DNA from: JAAYBF01 sp963716445
GTDB lineage: Bacteria > Actinomycetota > Thermoleophilia > Solirubrobacterales > Thermoleophilaceae
Length of the DNA stretch: 64,000 bases
Direction of reading: 5' to 3'
Assembly: GCA_963716445.1 (NCBI GenBank)
Contig: OY970313.1
Coordinates: 1,798,001-1,862,000 of the forward strand
How positions within the stretch are numbered: position 1 is the first letter of the stretch; each line of letters starts with the position of its first letter. Below are positions 37,265 to 47,152 of this stretch, piece after piece. Position numbers and translations under genes: made by a program. The notes below the pieces were generated by a model, which had not been told where the DNA came from, did not search any database, and saw nothing but the letters and a program-made list of their open reading frames with translations.

Positions 37265-38476
37265 CGTCGAGGGCCTCCACTCCGGGGAGGGGCTTGCCCT
37301 CCAGCAGCTCGAGGGCGGCGCCGCCGCCCGTGGACATGTGCGTCACCCGGTCGGCCAGGCCGAACGAGGCCAGCGCGGCGGCCGAGTCGCCGCCGCCGAC
37401 GACGGTCGTGCCCGGCGCCTTCGCGACGGCCTCTGCGACGGCACGGGTGCCGGCGGCGAACGGCGGCAGCTCGAACGCCCCCATCGGGCCGTTCCAGAAG
37501 ACCGTTCCCGCGGCCGCCACCTCGCGGGCGTAGGCCCCGGCTGTCGCCGGACCGACGTCGAGGCCCATCCAGCCGTCCGGCACGTCGGTCCCGTCGAGCT
37601 CGCGCCGCTCGGCGTCCGCGGCGAAGCGGTCGCCCAGTACGAGGTCGACGGGCAGCAGCAGCCGGCAGGCGGAGGCGTCGCCCGACGACCGGTCCCGCTG
37701 CGCTCCGGCGCCATTCGCCTTCTCGAGCGCCCGGCGGGCCAGCTCGACGCCCTCCTCCTCGACGAGCGAGTCGCCGGTCGGCTTGCCCTGGGCGCGGAAG
37801 AAGCTGAAGCACATCGCCCCGCCGATCAGGATCGTGTCGGCGACCTCGAGGAAGCGGTCGATCAGCGCGACCTTGTCGGAGACCTTCGCGCCTCCGAGCA
37901 CGACGCAGAGCGGCCGCTCGGGGTGCTCGACGATCGCGCTCAGGGTCTCGACCTCGCGCTCGAGCAGCAGGCCGGCGACGGCCGGCAGGTGCTCGGCCAC
38001 GCCCGCGGTCGACGCGTGCGCGCGGTGGGCCGCTCCGAAGGCGTCGTCGACGTAGGCCTCGCCGAGCGCCGCCAGCTCGCGCGCCAGGCCGGGGTCGTTG
38101 GCCTGCTCCCCCGGCTCCCAGCGGGTGTTCTCGAGCACCAGCACCGCGCCCGGCTCGAGCGCGTCGACCTGTGCGCGCACGGCCTCGCCGACCACGGCGC
38201 CGGCCTGCGCGACGGGTGCGTCGATCAGCTCGCGCAGCCGGTCCGACGCCGGCCGCAGCGACGTCTCCGGCTCGCGGTCCCTCGGCCTGCCGAGGTGCGA
38301 GCACAGCACCACCCGCGCGCCGGCGGCGAGCAGCAGCTCGATCGTCGGCAGCGCGGCTCGGATGCGTGCGTCGTCGGCGACCCGGCCATCCTCGAGCGGG
38401 ACGTTGAAGTCGACCCGGACGAGCACGCGCTCACCGCCCTGGAGGCCCAGGTCTCGGACCGTGCGCTTGCGCAGCA

Positions 38477-38477
<1 letters not shown>
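37257..38477 (-). CDS. pgk: phosphoglycerate kinase
   Basis: 406 residues. Blocks: VLVRVDFNVPLEDG, SHLGRP, VLVLENTRWEPGE, VDDAFGAAHRAHAS, VVLGGAKVSDK, FWNGPMGAFE and VVGGGDSAAAL (nucleotide loop). It makes ATP from 1,3-bisphosphoglycerate. The GTG start shares one base with the gap stop codon (TAGTG), and the gene overlaps tpiA at its end. An insert of about 15 polar residues (GAGAQRDRSSGDAS) before LLLPVDLV is longer than in usual family members. Confidence 0.96.
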
Positions 38478-39496
<1,019 letters not shown>

Positions 39497-39532
39497 CGCT
39501 GCGGTCCTTTCCTTCGCTGGACGGGACCTCGG

Positions 39533-39538
39533 AATGTA
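39533..39538 (-). promoter_or_regulatory. gap operon -10 box
   Basis: TACATT on the minus strand in the 46-base gap between rapZ and gap; gives a leader of about 30 nt. Confidence 0.45.
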
Positions 39539-39542
39539 TCGG

Positions 39543-40442
39543 TCAGGCGCGGCGGGGCGGTTTGTCCGCGTCCCGATGCACGACGTCCACGAGCAGGTCG
39601 TCGCGCGCGCCGTACTCGCGCGCCAGCCGCTCGGCGATCACGACCGACCGGTGGCGGCCGCCGGTGCAGCCGATGCCGATCGCCAGGTGCGCCTTGCCCT
39701 CGCGCTCGTACTGCGGCAGCAGATAGTCGAGCAGCGTGATCAGGTGGTCGTAGAACTCGCCGATGCCCTCCGACCCCTCGACGTACTCGCGCACCGGGTC
39801 GTCGAGGCCGGTGAGCTCACGCAGATCGGCCTCGTAGTGGGGGTTCGGCAGGAAGCGGACGTCGAAGAGCAGGTCGGCGTCGCGCGGGGTGCCATGCTTG
39901 AAGCCGTAGCTGATGAACGTGACCGCCAGCCTGCCGATCGTGCCGCGCGGCAGCATCTTGTCGGCGACCACCCGCCGCAGGCGCGCCGCGCTCAGGTCGC
40001 TGGTGTCGATGCTGACGTCCGCGCGCTCCCTCACGGGGGCGAGCAGCTCCCACTCGGCTCCGATCGCTCCGGAGACCGACCCGCCCGACGGCGCGGCGCC
40101 GCCGGACCCCTCCGCGAGCGGGTGACGGCGGCGCGTCTCCTTGTAGCGGTTGACGAGCACGTCCTCACCTGCCTCGAGGTAGAGCACCCGATGCGCGAGC
40201 CCGCGCGCGTCGAGCTCGTCGAGCACCTTCACGAGGCCGTCGAAGTAGGCGCCGCCGCGCACGTCGGAGACGACGGCCGCACGCTCGACCTTCGAGCCCT
40301 CGTGCTGGAACAGCTCCGCCAGGCCGGCGATCATCTCCGGCGGCAGGTTGTCGACGCAGAAGTAGCCGGCGTCCTCGAACGTCGCCATCGCCTGGCTCTT
40401 GCCAGCGCCGGACAGCCCGGTGACGATCACGAAGTCCTCCAC
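39543..40442 (-). CDS. rapZ: RapZ/YvcJ family nucleotide-binding protein
   Basis: 299 residues. Walker A GLSGAGKS (9-16), CVDNLPPEMI, and the C-terminal block AIGIGCTGGRHRSVVIAERL typical of RapZ. In Escherichia coli RapZ directs RNase E to GlmZ RNA; in Gram-positives the function is less clear, with links to cell-wall metabolism. In many actinobacteria the order is uvrC-rapZ-yvcK-whiA-gap; here yvcK and whiA are absent, gap follows 46 bases later, and a DUF3105 gene lies between uvrC and rapZ. GTG start after AAAGGA. Confidence 0.94.
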   Translation of the reverse strand: MEDFVIVTGLSGAGKSQAMATFEDAGYFCVDNLPPEMIAGLAELFQHEGSKVERAAVVSDVRGGAYFDGLVKVLDELDARGLAHRVLYLEAGEDVLVNRYKETRRRHPLAEGSGGAAPSGGSVSGAIGAEWELLAPVRERADVSIDTSDLSAARLRRVVADKMLPRGTIGRLAVTFISYGFKHGTPRDADLLFDVRFLPNPHYEADLRELTGLDDPVREYVEGSEGIGEFYDHLITLLDYLLPQYEREGKAHLAIGIGCTGGRHRSVVIAERLAREYGARDDLLVDVVHRDADKPPRRA

Positions 40443-40482
40443 CGCAGGGTCCTTTGTAGCGGTTGGCGTAGATCGACCCGGC

Positions 40483-40488
40483 TACTGT
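40483..40488 (+). promoter_or_regulatory. -10 box of the DUF3105 gene
   Basis: TACTGT, 10 nt before the ATG at 40499. Confidence 0.5.
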
Positions 40489-40498
40489 TCGACCCACG

Positions 40499-41296
40499 AT
40501 GGTCGAGGGAGGGGACCTGGAGGAGCCCGAGCGCGGTGACCCGCAGCGGTCCGGGCCTGGCGAGCGCGCCGACCTGGAGCCGCCGGGGCCTGGCGAGCCG
40601 GCCGCCGCGCGGCCCGGGCGCCGGCCGATCGGCTACGCCGTCGCCGGCACGGTCGTCCTGCTCGCGGTCGCGGGGACGATCGCGCTGCTCGCGAACGGCA
40701 GCGGCGGCCGTGAGACGGCTGGAGGCGGCGAGGGGGACGCCGGTGGCGGCGGGGAGCGGCAGCGCGTACACGACCTGCTGCCGGAGAACGGCCGCTTCCC
40801 GGCGCCGAAGAAGGTCGGCAGCGTGCGCGAGGCGGCGCGGGCGGCCGGCTGCGAGCTCGAGAGCCACGCCGTCGCGAGCAAGGAGCACATGGCGAATCCC
40901 GACGAGCTGGTGAGCTACAAGTCGGACCCGCCGACCTCCGGCAGGCACCATCCCACGGCGGCCGAGGACCACGCGTACGCCGTGGCGCCCGACGTCAGGC
41001 GGATCGTGCACACGCTCGAGCACGGTCGCGTGGTCGTGTGGTTCGACCGCGACCTGCCGCGAGATGCGCGGGCGAGCCTGAAGGCCTTCTACGCCGACGA
41101 GCCGTACCAGCTGCTGCTCGTCCCCGACACGACCGGGATGCCCTACGCGGTGGCGGCGACCGCCTGGAACCGGGATCCGCGACCCAACGGCACCGGGCGC
41201 CTGCTCGGCTGTCCCAAGTACAGCGACGACGTCTACACGGCGCTGGAGGCCTTCAGGGACCGCAATCGCGGCCGCGGCCCCGAGATCATTCCGTAA
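40499..41296 (+). CDS. DUF3105 membrane-anchored protein
   Basis: 265 residues: a Pro/Gly-rich cytoplasmic start, one membrane helix (about 45-66), then an extracytoplasmic domain with the DUF3105 blocks VSYKSDPPTSGRHHP, IVHTLEHGRVVVWF and LLVPDTTGMPYAVAATAW. The conserved histidines (GRHH, LEH) suggest metal binding, but no activity is established for the family. It sits between the divergent rapZ and the convergent uvrC (8 bases to its stop). Confidence 0.85.
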   Translation: MVEGGDLEEPERGDPQRSGPGERADLEPPGPGEPAAARPGRRPIGYAVAGTVVLLAVAGTIALLANGSGGRETAGGGEGDAGGGGERQRVHDLLPENGRFPAPKKVGSVREAARAAGCELESHAVASKEHMANPDELVSYKSDPPTSGRHHPTAAEDHAYAVAPDVRRIVHTLEHGRVVVWFDRDLPRDARASLKAFYADEPYQLLLVPDTTGMPYAVAATAWNRDPRPNGTGRLLGCPKYSDDVYTALEAFRDRNRGRGPEIIP

Positions 41297-41304
41297 CGGC
41301 CGCG

Positions 41305-43179
41305 TCAGTCGACGCGGTGGAGGTGCTGGTGGATGTCGCGGGCGACCTTGCCGGGGAGGCCGGGAACGGCCTCGAGCTCCTCGCGGCTGGCGGCGAGGAC
41401 GCGCTCGGGGGTGCCGAAGTGGTTGAGGATCGCGCGCTTGCGGGAGGGGCCGACGCCGTGCATGTCGTCGAGGACCGAGCGGGTCATCGCCTTGTCGCGG
41501 CGGCCGCGGTGGTGCTCGATCGCGAAGCGGTGGGCCTCGTCGCGGACGCGCTGCAGCAGCTGGAGCGGGGCGCGGTCGTGGGGCATCGCGATCGGCGCCG
41601 GGCGACCGGGGACGAAGACCTCCTCGACGCGCTTGGCGAGGCTGATGACGGTGCTGCCGAGCTCGCGCAGCGTCTCCAGCTCGGGCAGGCCTGCCGAGAG
41701 CTGGCCCTTGCCGCCGTCGATGACGATCAGCGCGGGAAGCGAGGCGAAGCTGGGGTCGTGCTCCTTCTCGTGCGGGGAGATCTCGCGCTGTGAGACGAAC
41801 TGGGCGACGCGGCGGCGCAGCACCTCACTCATCGCCGCGAAGTCGTCCTGAGCGGCGCCGCGAATCCGAAAGCGGCGGTAGTCGGACTTCTTCGGCGAGC
41901 CGCCCTCGAAGACGACCATCGAGGCGACGGTGTGGGTCTCGCCGAGGTTGGAGATGTCGAAGCACTCGATTCGCATCGGCAGGGTCGGCATGCCGAGCTC
42001 CCGCTGAAGGCCCTCGAGCGCGTCGATGCGGCGCGAGCGGCGGTGCTCGGAGCGCAATCGGTCCTGGTCGAGCGCGAGACGTGCGTTGCGCTCGGCGAGC
42101 TCGGCGATCCGCCGCTTGTCGCCGCGCTCCGCCGGCCGCACCTCGACGGGCGCGCCGCGGCGGTCGCTGAGCGCCTCCTCGAGCACGGCGACGTTCTCGG
42201 TGCCGCGCGGCACGACCACCTGGGGCGGGATCGACAGCGCGCTGGCGTAGTACTGGAGGATGAACTCCTCGAGCACGTCGCCCTCGTCGCGCGCGCCGGC
42301 GTTCTCGAGGTAGAAGCTCTGGCGGTCGGCGAGCACGCCGTCGCGGACCTGGAACACCTGGGCGTTGGCGTCGGTCTCCTCGGCGGCGACGGCGATCGCG
42401 TCGAGCGTCCCGACCGACTCGTTGGCGATCCGCTGGCGCTCGAGCAGCGAGCGGACGGCGCGCAGGCGGTTGCGGAACATCGCCGCCGCCTCGAACTCCT
42501 GGTCCTCGGCGGCGAGCCTCATGCTCTGCTCGACCTCGCGCTCGATCTCGCGGTAGCGACCCGAGAGGAAGGCGACGATCGTCTCGACGTTCTCGCGGTA
42601 CTCCTCCTTCGAGACATAGCCGACGCAGGGCGCCTGGCAGCGCTTGATGAAGTAGTCGAGGCAGGGGCTGCCCGACTGGCGGCCCGGCTCCTTGCCCTCG
42701 CAGGTGCGGTACTGGAAGACCTTGCCGAGCAGATCGAGGGTCTCGCGCACCCGCTTGGCGTTGGAGAACGGGCCGAAGTAGGCACGGTTGCGGCGGTGCT
42801 TCTCCCGTGTGAAGTAGACGCGCGGATAGTCCTCGTCGAGCGAGATGCCGATGTACGGGTAGGACTTGTCGTCGCGCAGCCGGATGTTGAACCGCGGCCG
42901 GTGGCGCTTGATGAACTCCTGCTCGGCGAGCAGCGCCTCGGCCTCCGTCTCGGTCGCGATGAAGTCGATCTCGGCGACCGACGAGGTCATCTCCAGCGCC
43001 GAGCGGTTGCCCGGCTTCGAGAAGTGCGACCCGACCCGCTTGCGGATCGACTTCGCCTTGCCGACGTAGATCACCTTGCCGCGCTCGTCCTTGAACAGGT
43101 AGACGCCAGGGGCGTCCGGCAGCGACCTGCGCTGCTCCGCCACGCGCTCGGCGCGGCTCTGCTCCGCGGTTCCGGGCAT
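41305..43179 (-). CDS. uvrC: UvrC, excinuclease ABC subunit C
   Basis: 624 residues from the ATG at 43179, placed 7 nt after a TATCCT -10 box. GIY-YIG nuclease domain (PGVYLFKDERGKVIYVGKA), a Cys cluster (CEGKEPGRQSGSPC...CQAPC), the UVR helical motif, and the RNase H-like second nuclease domain (MRIECFDISNLGETHTVASM; LIVIDGGKGQL). The last 60 residues hold two helix-hairpin-helix motifs (MHGVGPSRKRAIL and LEAVPGLPGKVA). It makes both incisions in nucleotide excision repair. Confidence 0.97.
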   Translation of the reverse strand: MPGTAEQSRAERVAEQRRSLPDAPGVYLFKDERGKVIYVGKAKSIRKRVGSHFSKPGNRSALEMTSSVAEIDFIATETEAEALLAEQEFIKRHRPRFNIRLRDDKSYPYIGISLDEDYPRVYFTREKHRRNRAYFGPFSNAKRVRETLDLLGKVFQYRTCEGKEPGRQSGSPCLDYFIKRCQAPCVGYVSKEEYRENVETIVAFLSGRYREIEREVEQSMRLAAEDQEFEAAAMFRNRLRAVRSLLERQRIANESVGTLDAIAVAAEETDANAQVFQVRDGVLADRQSFYLENAGARDEGDVLEEFILQYYASALSIPPQVVVPRGTENVAVLEEALSDRRGAPVEVRPAERGDKRRIAELAERNARLALDQDRLRSEHRRSRRIDALEGLQRELGMPTLPMRIECFDISNLGETHTVASMVVFEGGSPKKSDYRRFRIRGAAQDDFAAMSEVLRRRVAQFVSQREISPHEKEHDPSFASLPALIVIDGGKGQLSAGLPELETLRELGSTVISLAKRVEEVFVPGRPAPIAMPHDRAPLQLLQRVRDEAHRFAIEHHRGRRDKAMTRSVLDDMHGVGPSRKRAILNHFGTPERVLAASREELEAVPGLPGKVARDIHQHLHRVD

Positions 43180-43186
43180 CGGATCG

Positions 43187-43192
43187 AGGATA
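43187..43192 (-). promoter_or_regulatory. uvrC -10 box
   Basis: TATCCT on the minus strand, 7 nt before the uvrC ATG; rules out longer starts. Confidence 0.6.
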
Positions 43193-43271
43193 CGGACGGG
43201 CACGGGCCGGACCCGTCGAGCGAGCTCTCCGCGCGCAGCGGAATTCGCCTGGACGGTTCGCGTGCCGGGCC

Positions 43272-43277
43272 TACACT
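43272..43277 (+). promoter_or_regulatory. -10 box of the 43311 glycosidase
   Basis: TACACT, 34 bases before the annotated GTG; leader of about 27 nt with a strong ribosome-binding site GAGGAGGT. Confidence 0.5.
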
Positions 43278-43310
43278 GGCTGGTTCGGGAGTTCGTCCAC
43301 TCGAGGAGGT

Positions 43311-44780
43311 GTGAGCATCCGCCGGTACGTCGTTGCCCTGATCGCCATCGCCGCCTGGCTGCTGACCGCGGGGCCTGCTGCCGGGACCCCCACTCGCGAC
43401 GGCTGGGGCTACGCGATAGCGGACGACGACTGGGACTGGGAGAACCCGGGCGATCTCCCGGCGCTGGGAGACCGATTCGCCGAGCTGGAGCCGAAGGCAT
43501 TCCGGTTCCAGATGATCTGGAACGCCGCCGACCTCCCGTGGCACATGGACCGGGCGCGCGCGATGATCGCCCACGCACGCGCTCAGGGAGTGGAGCAGAT
43601 CGTCGTCACGTTCAAGAAGAGCGTCGGCCCGGACGTCGATCCGGTGTACGGGTCGCGGCCCAGCGCCGAGGGCTACGCGCTGCACACCGCCGAGGTGGTC
43701 CGCCAGCTCGCCGGCGAGGTCGACGTGTGGGGCCCGGCGAACGAGCCGAACCGCGGCGAGACGTGGCTGCCCGGCGTGTCCGGAGCGCAGCTGCTGGCCC
43801 AGTACTACGCCAGCCTGCAGGAGACGGTTAGCACCTGGGACCCGTCCGCGAAGATCACCTCACCCGATCTCGTGGACCGCTCCGACCTCGGCAGCGTCGT
43901 CAACTACGTCAACGCCTACGAGGCGGCCGGCGGCGGCTGGGGCGACTACATCGCGTGGCATCCCTACTCAGGCGTACACAACAAGACCACCCAGACGACC
44001 CTCGACCTGATGAGCCTCACCCCGCCGGACACGCCCGTCTGGATCACCGAGGTCGGCGCCTTCGGCAGGAGCCCGGGCGGCATCGACGATCCCGAGCCCG
44101 TCCAGAACGACAAGGTCTGGTGGCTGGCGACCGTCCTGGCCGACCTGCCGCGGATCGAGCGGGTCCACTACTACCACATGCGCGGGAGCACCGAGAGCAC
44201 GTGGGACACCGGCCTGCTGAACCCGGACGGCACCCCGCGCCTGGCATGGCACACGTGGCGGTGCATGACGCAGGGACCCGACGTCGAGGACCCGGAGTGC
44301 CAGCCGCAGGAGCCGCCGCCTACGGCGCCTGCGCCACCCCAGCTCCCCCCGCCCGAGCCTCCCGCGCCGGCTCCGGCCGTCGACCTCCCCGACGACTCCT
44401 TCGCCAGCACGGCGCAGCCTCAGACCACAGCTCAGACGCTCGATCGAACGGTCCCAGGCGTGAGGATCGATCGGCTCGCGAGGACGCTGCGCTACCGGGC
44501 TTTCCTGAAAGGCGTGCGGCTGCGCCTGACATCGGACGAGCCGACGGCGTTCAAGGTCGATCTGCTCGGCAGGCGGAGAGATTCAAGCCGCGTCGCGCGA
44601 GACGCCGTGCTCTCCACACGGAGGCTGAAGGTCTCGAGCGGGGATCGCGAGCTGAGGTTGCGACCGAACCCTGGCCCGCTCGGCAAGCGGCGCCGCTTCG
44701 TCGTGCGTCTGAGCGTCGCGGCGACCGACGTAGCGGGAAACCTCAGCGTGCTCGGCAGACGCGTGCGCGTTCACCCGTAA
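43311..44780 (+). CDS. secreted TIM-barrel glycosidase (cellulase-like)
   Basis: 489 residues. Signal peptide (1-25, AAWLLTAGPAAG). Barrel (about 26-330) with acid/base Glu in VWGPANEPNRGE and nucleophile Glu in VWITEVGAFGR, the clan-A pattern. A Pro-rich linker (about 335-365) leads to a C-terminal beta-domain (LRLTSDEPTAFKVDLLG). It is the fourth secreted glycosidase of the window. The start is uncertain: the ribosome-binding site AGGAGGT touches the annotated GTG, and the better-spaced codon is ATC at 43317. The C-terminal hairpin at 44781 probably ends the transcript. Confidence 0.82.
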   Translation: MSIRRYVVALIAIAAWLLTAGPAAGTPTRDGWGYAIADDDWDWENPGDLPALGDRFAELEPKAFRFQMIWNAADLPWHMDRARAMIAHARAQGVEQIVVTFKKSVGPDVDPVYGSRPSAEGYALHTAEVVRQLAGEVDVWGPANEPNRGETWLPGVSGAQLLAQYYASLQETVSTWDPSAKITSPDLVDRSDLGSVVNYVNAYEAAGGGWGDYIAWHPYSGVHNKTTQTTLDLMSLTPPDTPVWITEVGAFGRSPGGIDDPEPVQNDKVWWLATVLADLPRIERVHYYHMRGSTESTWDTGLLNPDGTPRLAWHTWRCMTQGPDVEDPECQPQEPPPTAPAPPQLPPPEPPAPAPAVDLPDDSFASTAQPQTTAQTLDRTVPGVRIDRLARTLRYRAFLKGVRLRLTSDEPTAFKVDLLGRRRDSSRVARDAVLSTRRLKVSSGDRELRLRPNPGPLGKRRRFVVRLSVAATDVAGNLSVLGRRVRVHP

Positions 44781-44806
44781 CCGCGGGGCTCGCTCGAGCC
44801 CCGCGG
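44781..44806. terminator. hairpin between convergent genes
   Basis: Perfect 12-bp stem CCGCGGGGCTCG / CGAGCCCCGCGG with a CT loop, starting right after the glycosidase stop and 14 bases before the DUF4142 gene stop; a likely bidirectional terminator. Confidence 0.7.
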
Positions 44807-44820
44807 CCGGGTTCTCACCT

Positions 44821-45636
44821 TTAGTCGTCCAACAGCCCCTCCGCGTGCTCGAGGTGCGCCCGCAGCACGGGCAGGCTTGCCGCGGCCAGCTTGCGGACCT
44901 TGGACTTGCAGCCCTTCGCAGCCTCGGCCTCGGCCTCCAGGATCGCCTGCCTGTGACCCTCGACCTGTAGATCCACGAACCAGCGGTCGAAGTCGCTGCC
45001 ACTGAACGTCGCGACCGCCCGTAGCGCCCACTGCTGCAGCGGCGATGGTGTCGTCGGAACCTTGATGCCGAGCTTCTGAGCCAGTGCGGTGGCCTGCTGC
45101 AGTGCAGCGGTGTGGTCGGCCACGAGCCGCGTGGCCAGCTCACGGACATCATCGGTGGTCGCCTTCTCCAGAGCGGCCTGGCCGCTGGCGATCTCGAAGA
45201 GATTGGTCTGGATGTGCGCCTTCAGCCACCGCTTGTCGAGAGGCGAGACGGAGCCGTGACAGCAGCACTTGTGACCTCGCCGATGGCGATGGCCCTTTGA
45301 GCCATGGTCACCCCCGGAGCGGTGGTGCTTCCCGCACCCGTGATGCCGGCCGTGATGCTTGCCGTGATGCTTGCCGTGATGCTTGCCGTGGTGGTCGCCA
45401 TGGTGGTCGCCATGGTGGTCGTCGCCGTGACGGTCGCCGTCGTGGTCGCCATGGTCGTCGCCGTCGTCGTGGTCGCCGTGACGGTCGCCGTCGTGGTCGC
45501 CATGGTGGTGGCGATCGCCTGAGTCATGGTGACCGTCGGCCTCCTCGCCAGTGCTGGCTACGGCGAACGACCCGGCGCCGAACATGGCGAGCACGGCCAC
45601 CAAGGTCAGTAGAAGCTGCATTGAACGTCGAAGCAT
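44821..45636 (-). CDS. DUF4142 (ferritin-like) secreted protein with His/Asp-rich region
   Basis: 271 residues. Start ATG 45636 has the best ribosome-binding site in the window (AGGAGGT, 6-base spacing). Signal peptide (1-29), then residues 35-135 are extremely rich in His, Asp, Gly and Lys (HHGDHHGKHHGKHHG-type repeats), ending with a CCCHG cysteine cluster. Residues 140-271 form a DUF4142 helical bundle (LDKRWLKAHIQTNLFEI... AEAAKGCKSKVRKLA). The His/Asp-rich part should bind divalent metals such as Zn, Ni or Cu; whether it stores, buffers or senses metal is unknown. The DNA of the repeat region consists of 12-bp units. Confidence 0.85.
   Translation of the reverse strand: MLRRSMQLLLTLVAVLAMFGAGSFAVASTGEEADGHHDSGDRHHHGDHDGDRHGDHDDGDDHGDHDGDRHGDDHHGDHHGDHHGKHHGKHHGKHHGRHHGCGKHHRSGGDHGSKGHRHRRGHKCCCHGSVSPLDKRWLKAHIQTNLFEIASGQAALEKATTDDVRELATRLVADHTAALQQATALAQKLGIKVPTTPSPLQQWALRAVATFSGSDFDRWFVDLQVEGHRQAILEAEAEAAKGCKSKVRKLAAASLPVLRAHLEHAEGLLDD
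45350..45495. repeat. 12-bp tandem repeat region in the DUF4142 gene
   Basis: Units such as CGTGATGCTTGC (about 45354-45390) and GTGGTCGCCATG are repeated in tandem and encode the HHGKHHGK and HGDHDGDR residues. Slippage could change the length. Confidence 0.75.
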
Positions 45637-45757
45637 TGGGCTACCTCCTGTTGTGCCGCCCAAGCGGTGATGGATGAACGGCCGGGGTACCCGTCGCGAT
45701 GGACTGAAACCAGCTTCATGTGACGCATCCTGGTCCGGGGTCATTACCGTGTAGTCG

Positions 45758-47152
45758 TCAGTCGACCAGGCGTACCTCGAACCCCGAGCCGGTGGCCTCC
45801 TCCGCTCCACCGAGGATGCCGAGGATCTTGGCGACGTAGGCCTGGGTCTCTGGATAGGACGGCACGCAGGCGCAGGCCTGGACGGGCGCGGGGCCGGCGT
45901 TGTAGGCGGCGAGGGCGAGCGGAACGGAGCCGAGCTGGCGCAGGAGGTCGTGCATGAGGTGGGCCTGGGCGTCGATCGCGGCGGCGGAGTCGAAGGGGTT
46001 GCGCAGGCCGTAGCTGCGCGCGGTGCCCGGCATGAACTGGGCGATCCCTTGGGCGCCGGCCGGCGAGCGGGCGAAGGGGTTGAAGTTCGACTCGGCGTAG
46101 ATCTGGGCCGCGAGCAGCGCTGCTCCGACGTTCCAGCGCTGCGACGCCCGAGAGATCGTCGGCGCGAAGCGAGCCGGCACGAACGACGGGATCGCGGAGC
46201 GGCCATCCCGGATCGCGGCGCCGAAGCCGAGCGAGGCTGAGCCAGCGTTGCCCACATAGCCGTAGTGCCACGGCTCCCAGCTGTAGCGCTGCTCGAAGCC
46301 GAAACGCGAGGCGTTGGCGGCAAGCCAGCCGTAGGCGGCGGGGGGACCGAGGTCGAGCTCGGTGCCGAGGCGGTGGAGGCTCTTGCCGGGCGGGGCGACC
46401 CACCGGGGATCGGGGTGGGCGGCGAAGAGCCGCGCCTGCTCGGCGTCGGAGCGAAACCCGCTCGTGATCGTGAGCGCGACGCCGTCGGAGCGCGCGGCGG
46501 CGGCGAGACGGTCGAAGGCGGTTGCGACGTCCGGCCTCATGGGCTTGCCCATGCGGTAGGCGAGCGGGCCGGAGTAGCCGCCGCCGCTGGCGCTCTCCGG
46601 CATCGCCGGTCCGCCGGAGAGCGGTGCCAGCTCGGCCGTCGCGGTGGCGCGAATCTCCACCCTCCGCCCAGATGAGGCGCCGGCGAGACGGACCGGCCTC
46701 CCAGGCTCGGCGGCAGTGCGCCGCCGCGCGTGCCCGCCATCGCCGTCGCCGAGCCGTACCGGCACGCTGGCCCGAACGCGAACCCGGACGCGAGTCGGGG
46801 CGAACCCACCGCCCGGGAAGTCGACGTCCGCCGCGATGAGGTCCACGCCGTTGCGGGCGGCGGCCCGGATCGCGACGCCGCGCGCCCGGTCGAGATATTG
46901 GGCCGCCGATAGGTGACGTGGGTTGGGCAGGCCGTCGGCGAGCACGGCGGGCTCGAAGAGACGCGCGTAGTCCTCGCGCATCGAACGCGCGGCGGAGACG
47001 GCGGCGAGGTCGACGGCGCGCTGGTGCCGCGACTTGCCGCCCAGCGCCTGGCCGAACGCGACGAGGATCAGCGTGCCCATAACGGCGGCCGCGAGCACGC
47101 CGAGCATGAGCAGAAGCGCCTGTCCTCGCTCGCATCCGGAAGACGGCCTCAT
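45758..47152 (-). CDS. fusion of TadG-like, VanY D,D-carboxypeptidase and lytic transglycosylase domains
   Basis: 464 residues. 1-175: TadE/TadG-like pilin-assembly region with a membrane helix (about 11-33, after ERGQALLL). 195-305: VanY/D-alanyl-D-alanine carboxypeptidase with zinc ligands His260 and Asp267 (KSLHRLGTELDLG) and His296 with catalytic Glu293 (WEPWHYGY). 330-445: SLT lytic transglycosylase with catalytic Glu354 (IYAESNFNP), GAQGIAQFMPGTA and LALAAYNAGPAP. So one membrane-bound protein could cut both peptide stems and glycan strands of peptidoglycan. It overlaps the CpaE-like gene (ATGA) and is the last gene of a Tad-like operon; probably it opens the wall for the pilus machine. 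Confidence 0.88.
   Translation of the reverse strand: MRPSSGCERGQALLLMLGVLAAAVMGTLILVAFGQALGGKSRHQRAVDLAAVSAARSMREDYARLFEPAVLADGLPNPRHLSAAQYLDRARGVAIRAAARNGVDLIAADVDFPGGGFAPTRVRVRVRASVPVRLGDGDGGHARRRTAAEPGRPVRLAGASSGRRVEIRATATAELAPLSGGPAMPESASGGGYSGPLAYRMGKPMRPDVATAFDRLAAAARSDGVALTITSGFRSDAEQARLFAAHPDPRWVAPPGKSLHRLGTELDLGPPAAYGWLAANASRFGFEQRYSWEPWHYGYVGNAGSASLGFGAAIRDGRSAIPSFVPARFAPTISRASQRWNVGAALLAAQIYAESNFNPFARSPAGAQGIAQFMPGTARSYGLRNPFDSAAAIDAQAHLMHDLLRQLGSVPLALAAYNAGPAPVQACACVPSYPETQAYVAKILGILGGAEEATGSGFEVRLVD

Noticed and set aside
45304..45522. Hydrophobic plus-strand frame (VAVVVAMVVAV-type) opposite the His-rich gene
   Set aside because: It is the mirror of the His/Asp repeat codons on the minus strand; it has no ribosome-binding site, and the minus-strand gene has an excellent one plus a signal peptide and a known domain.
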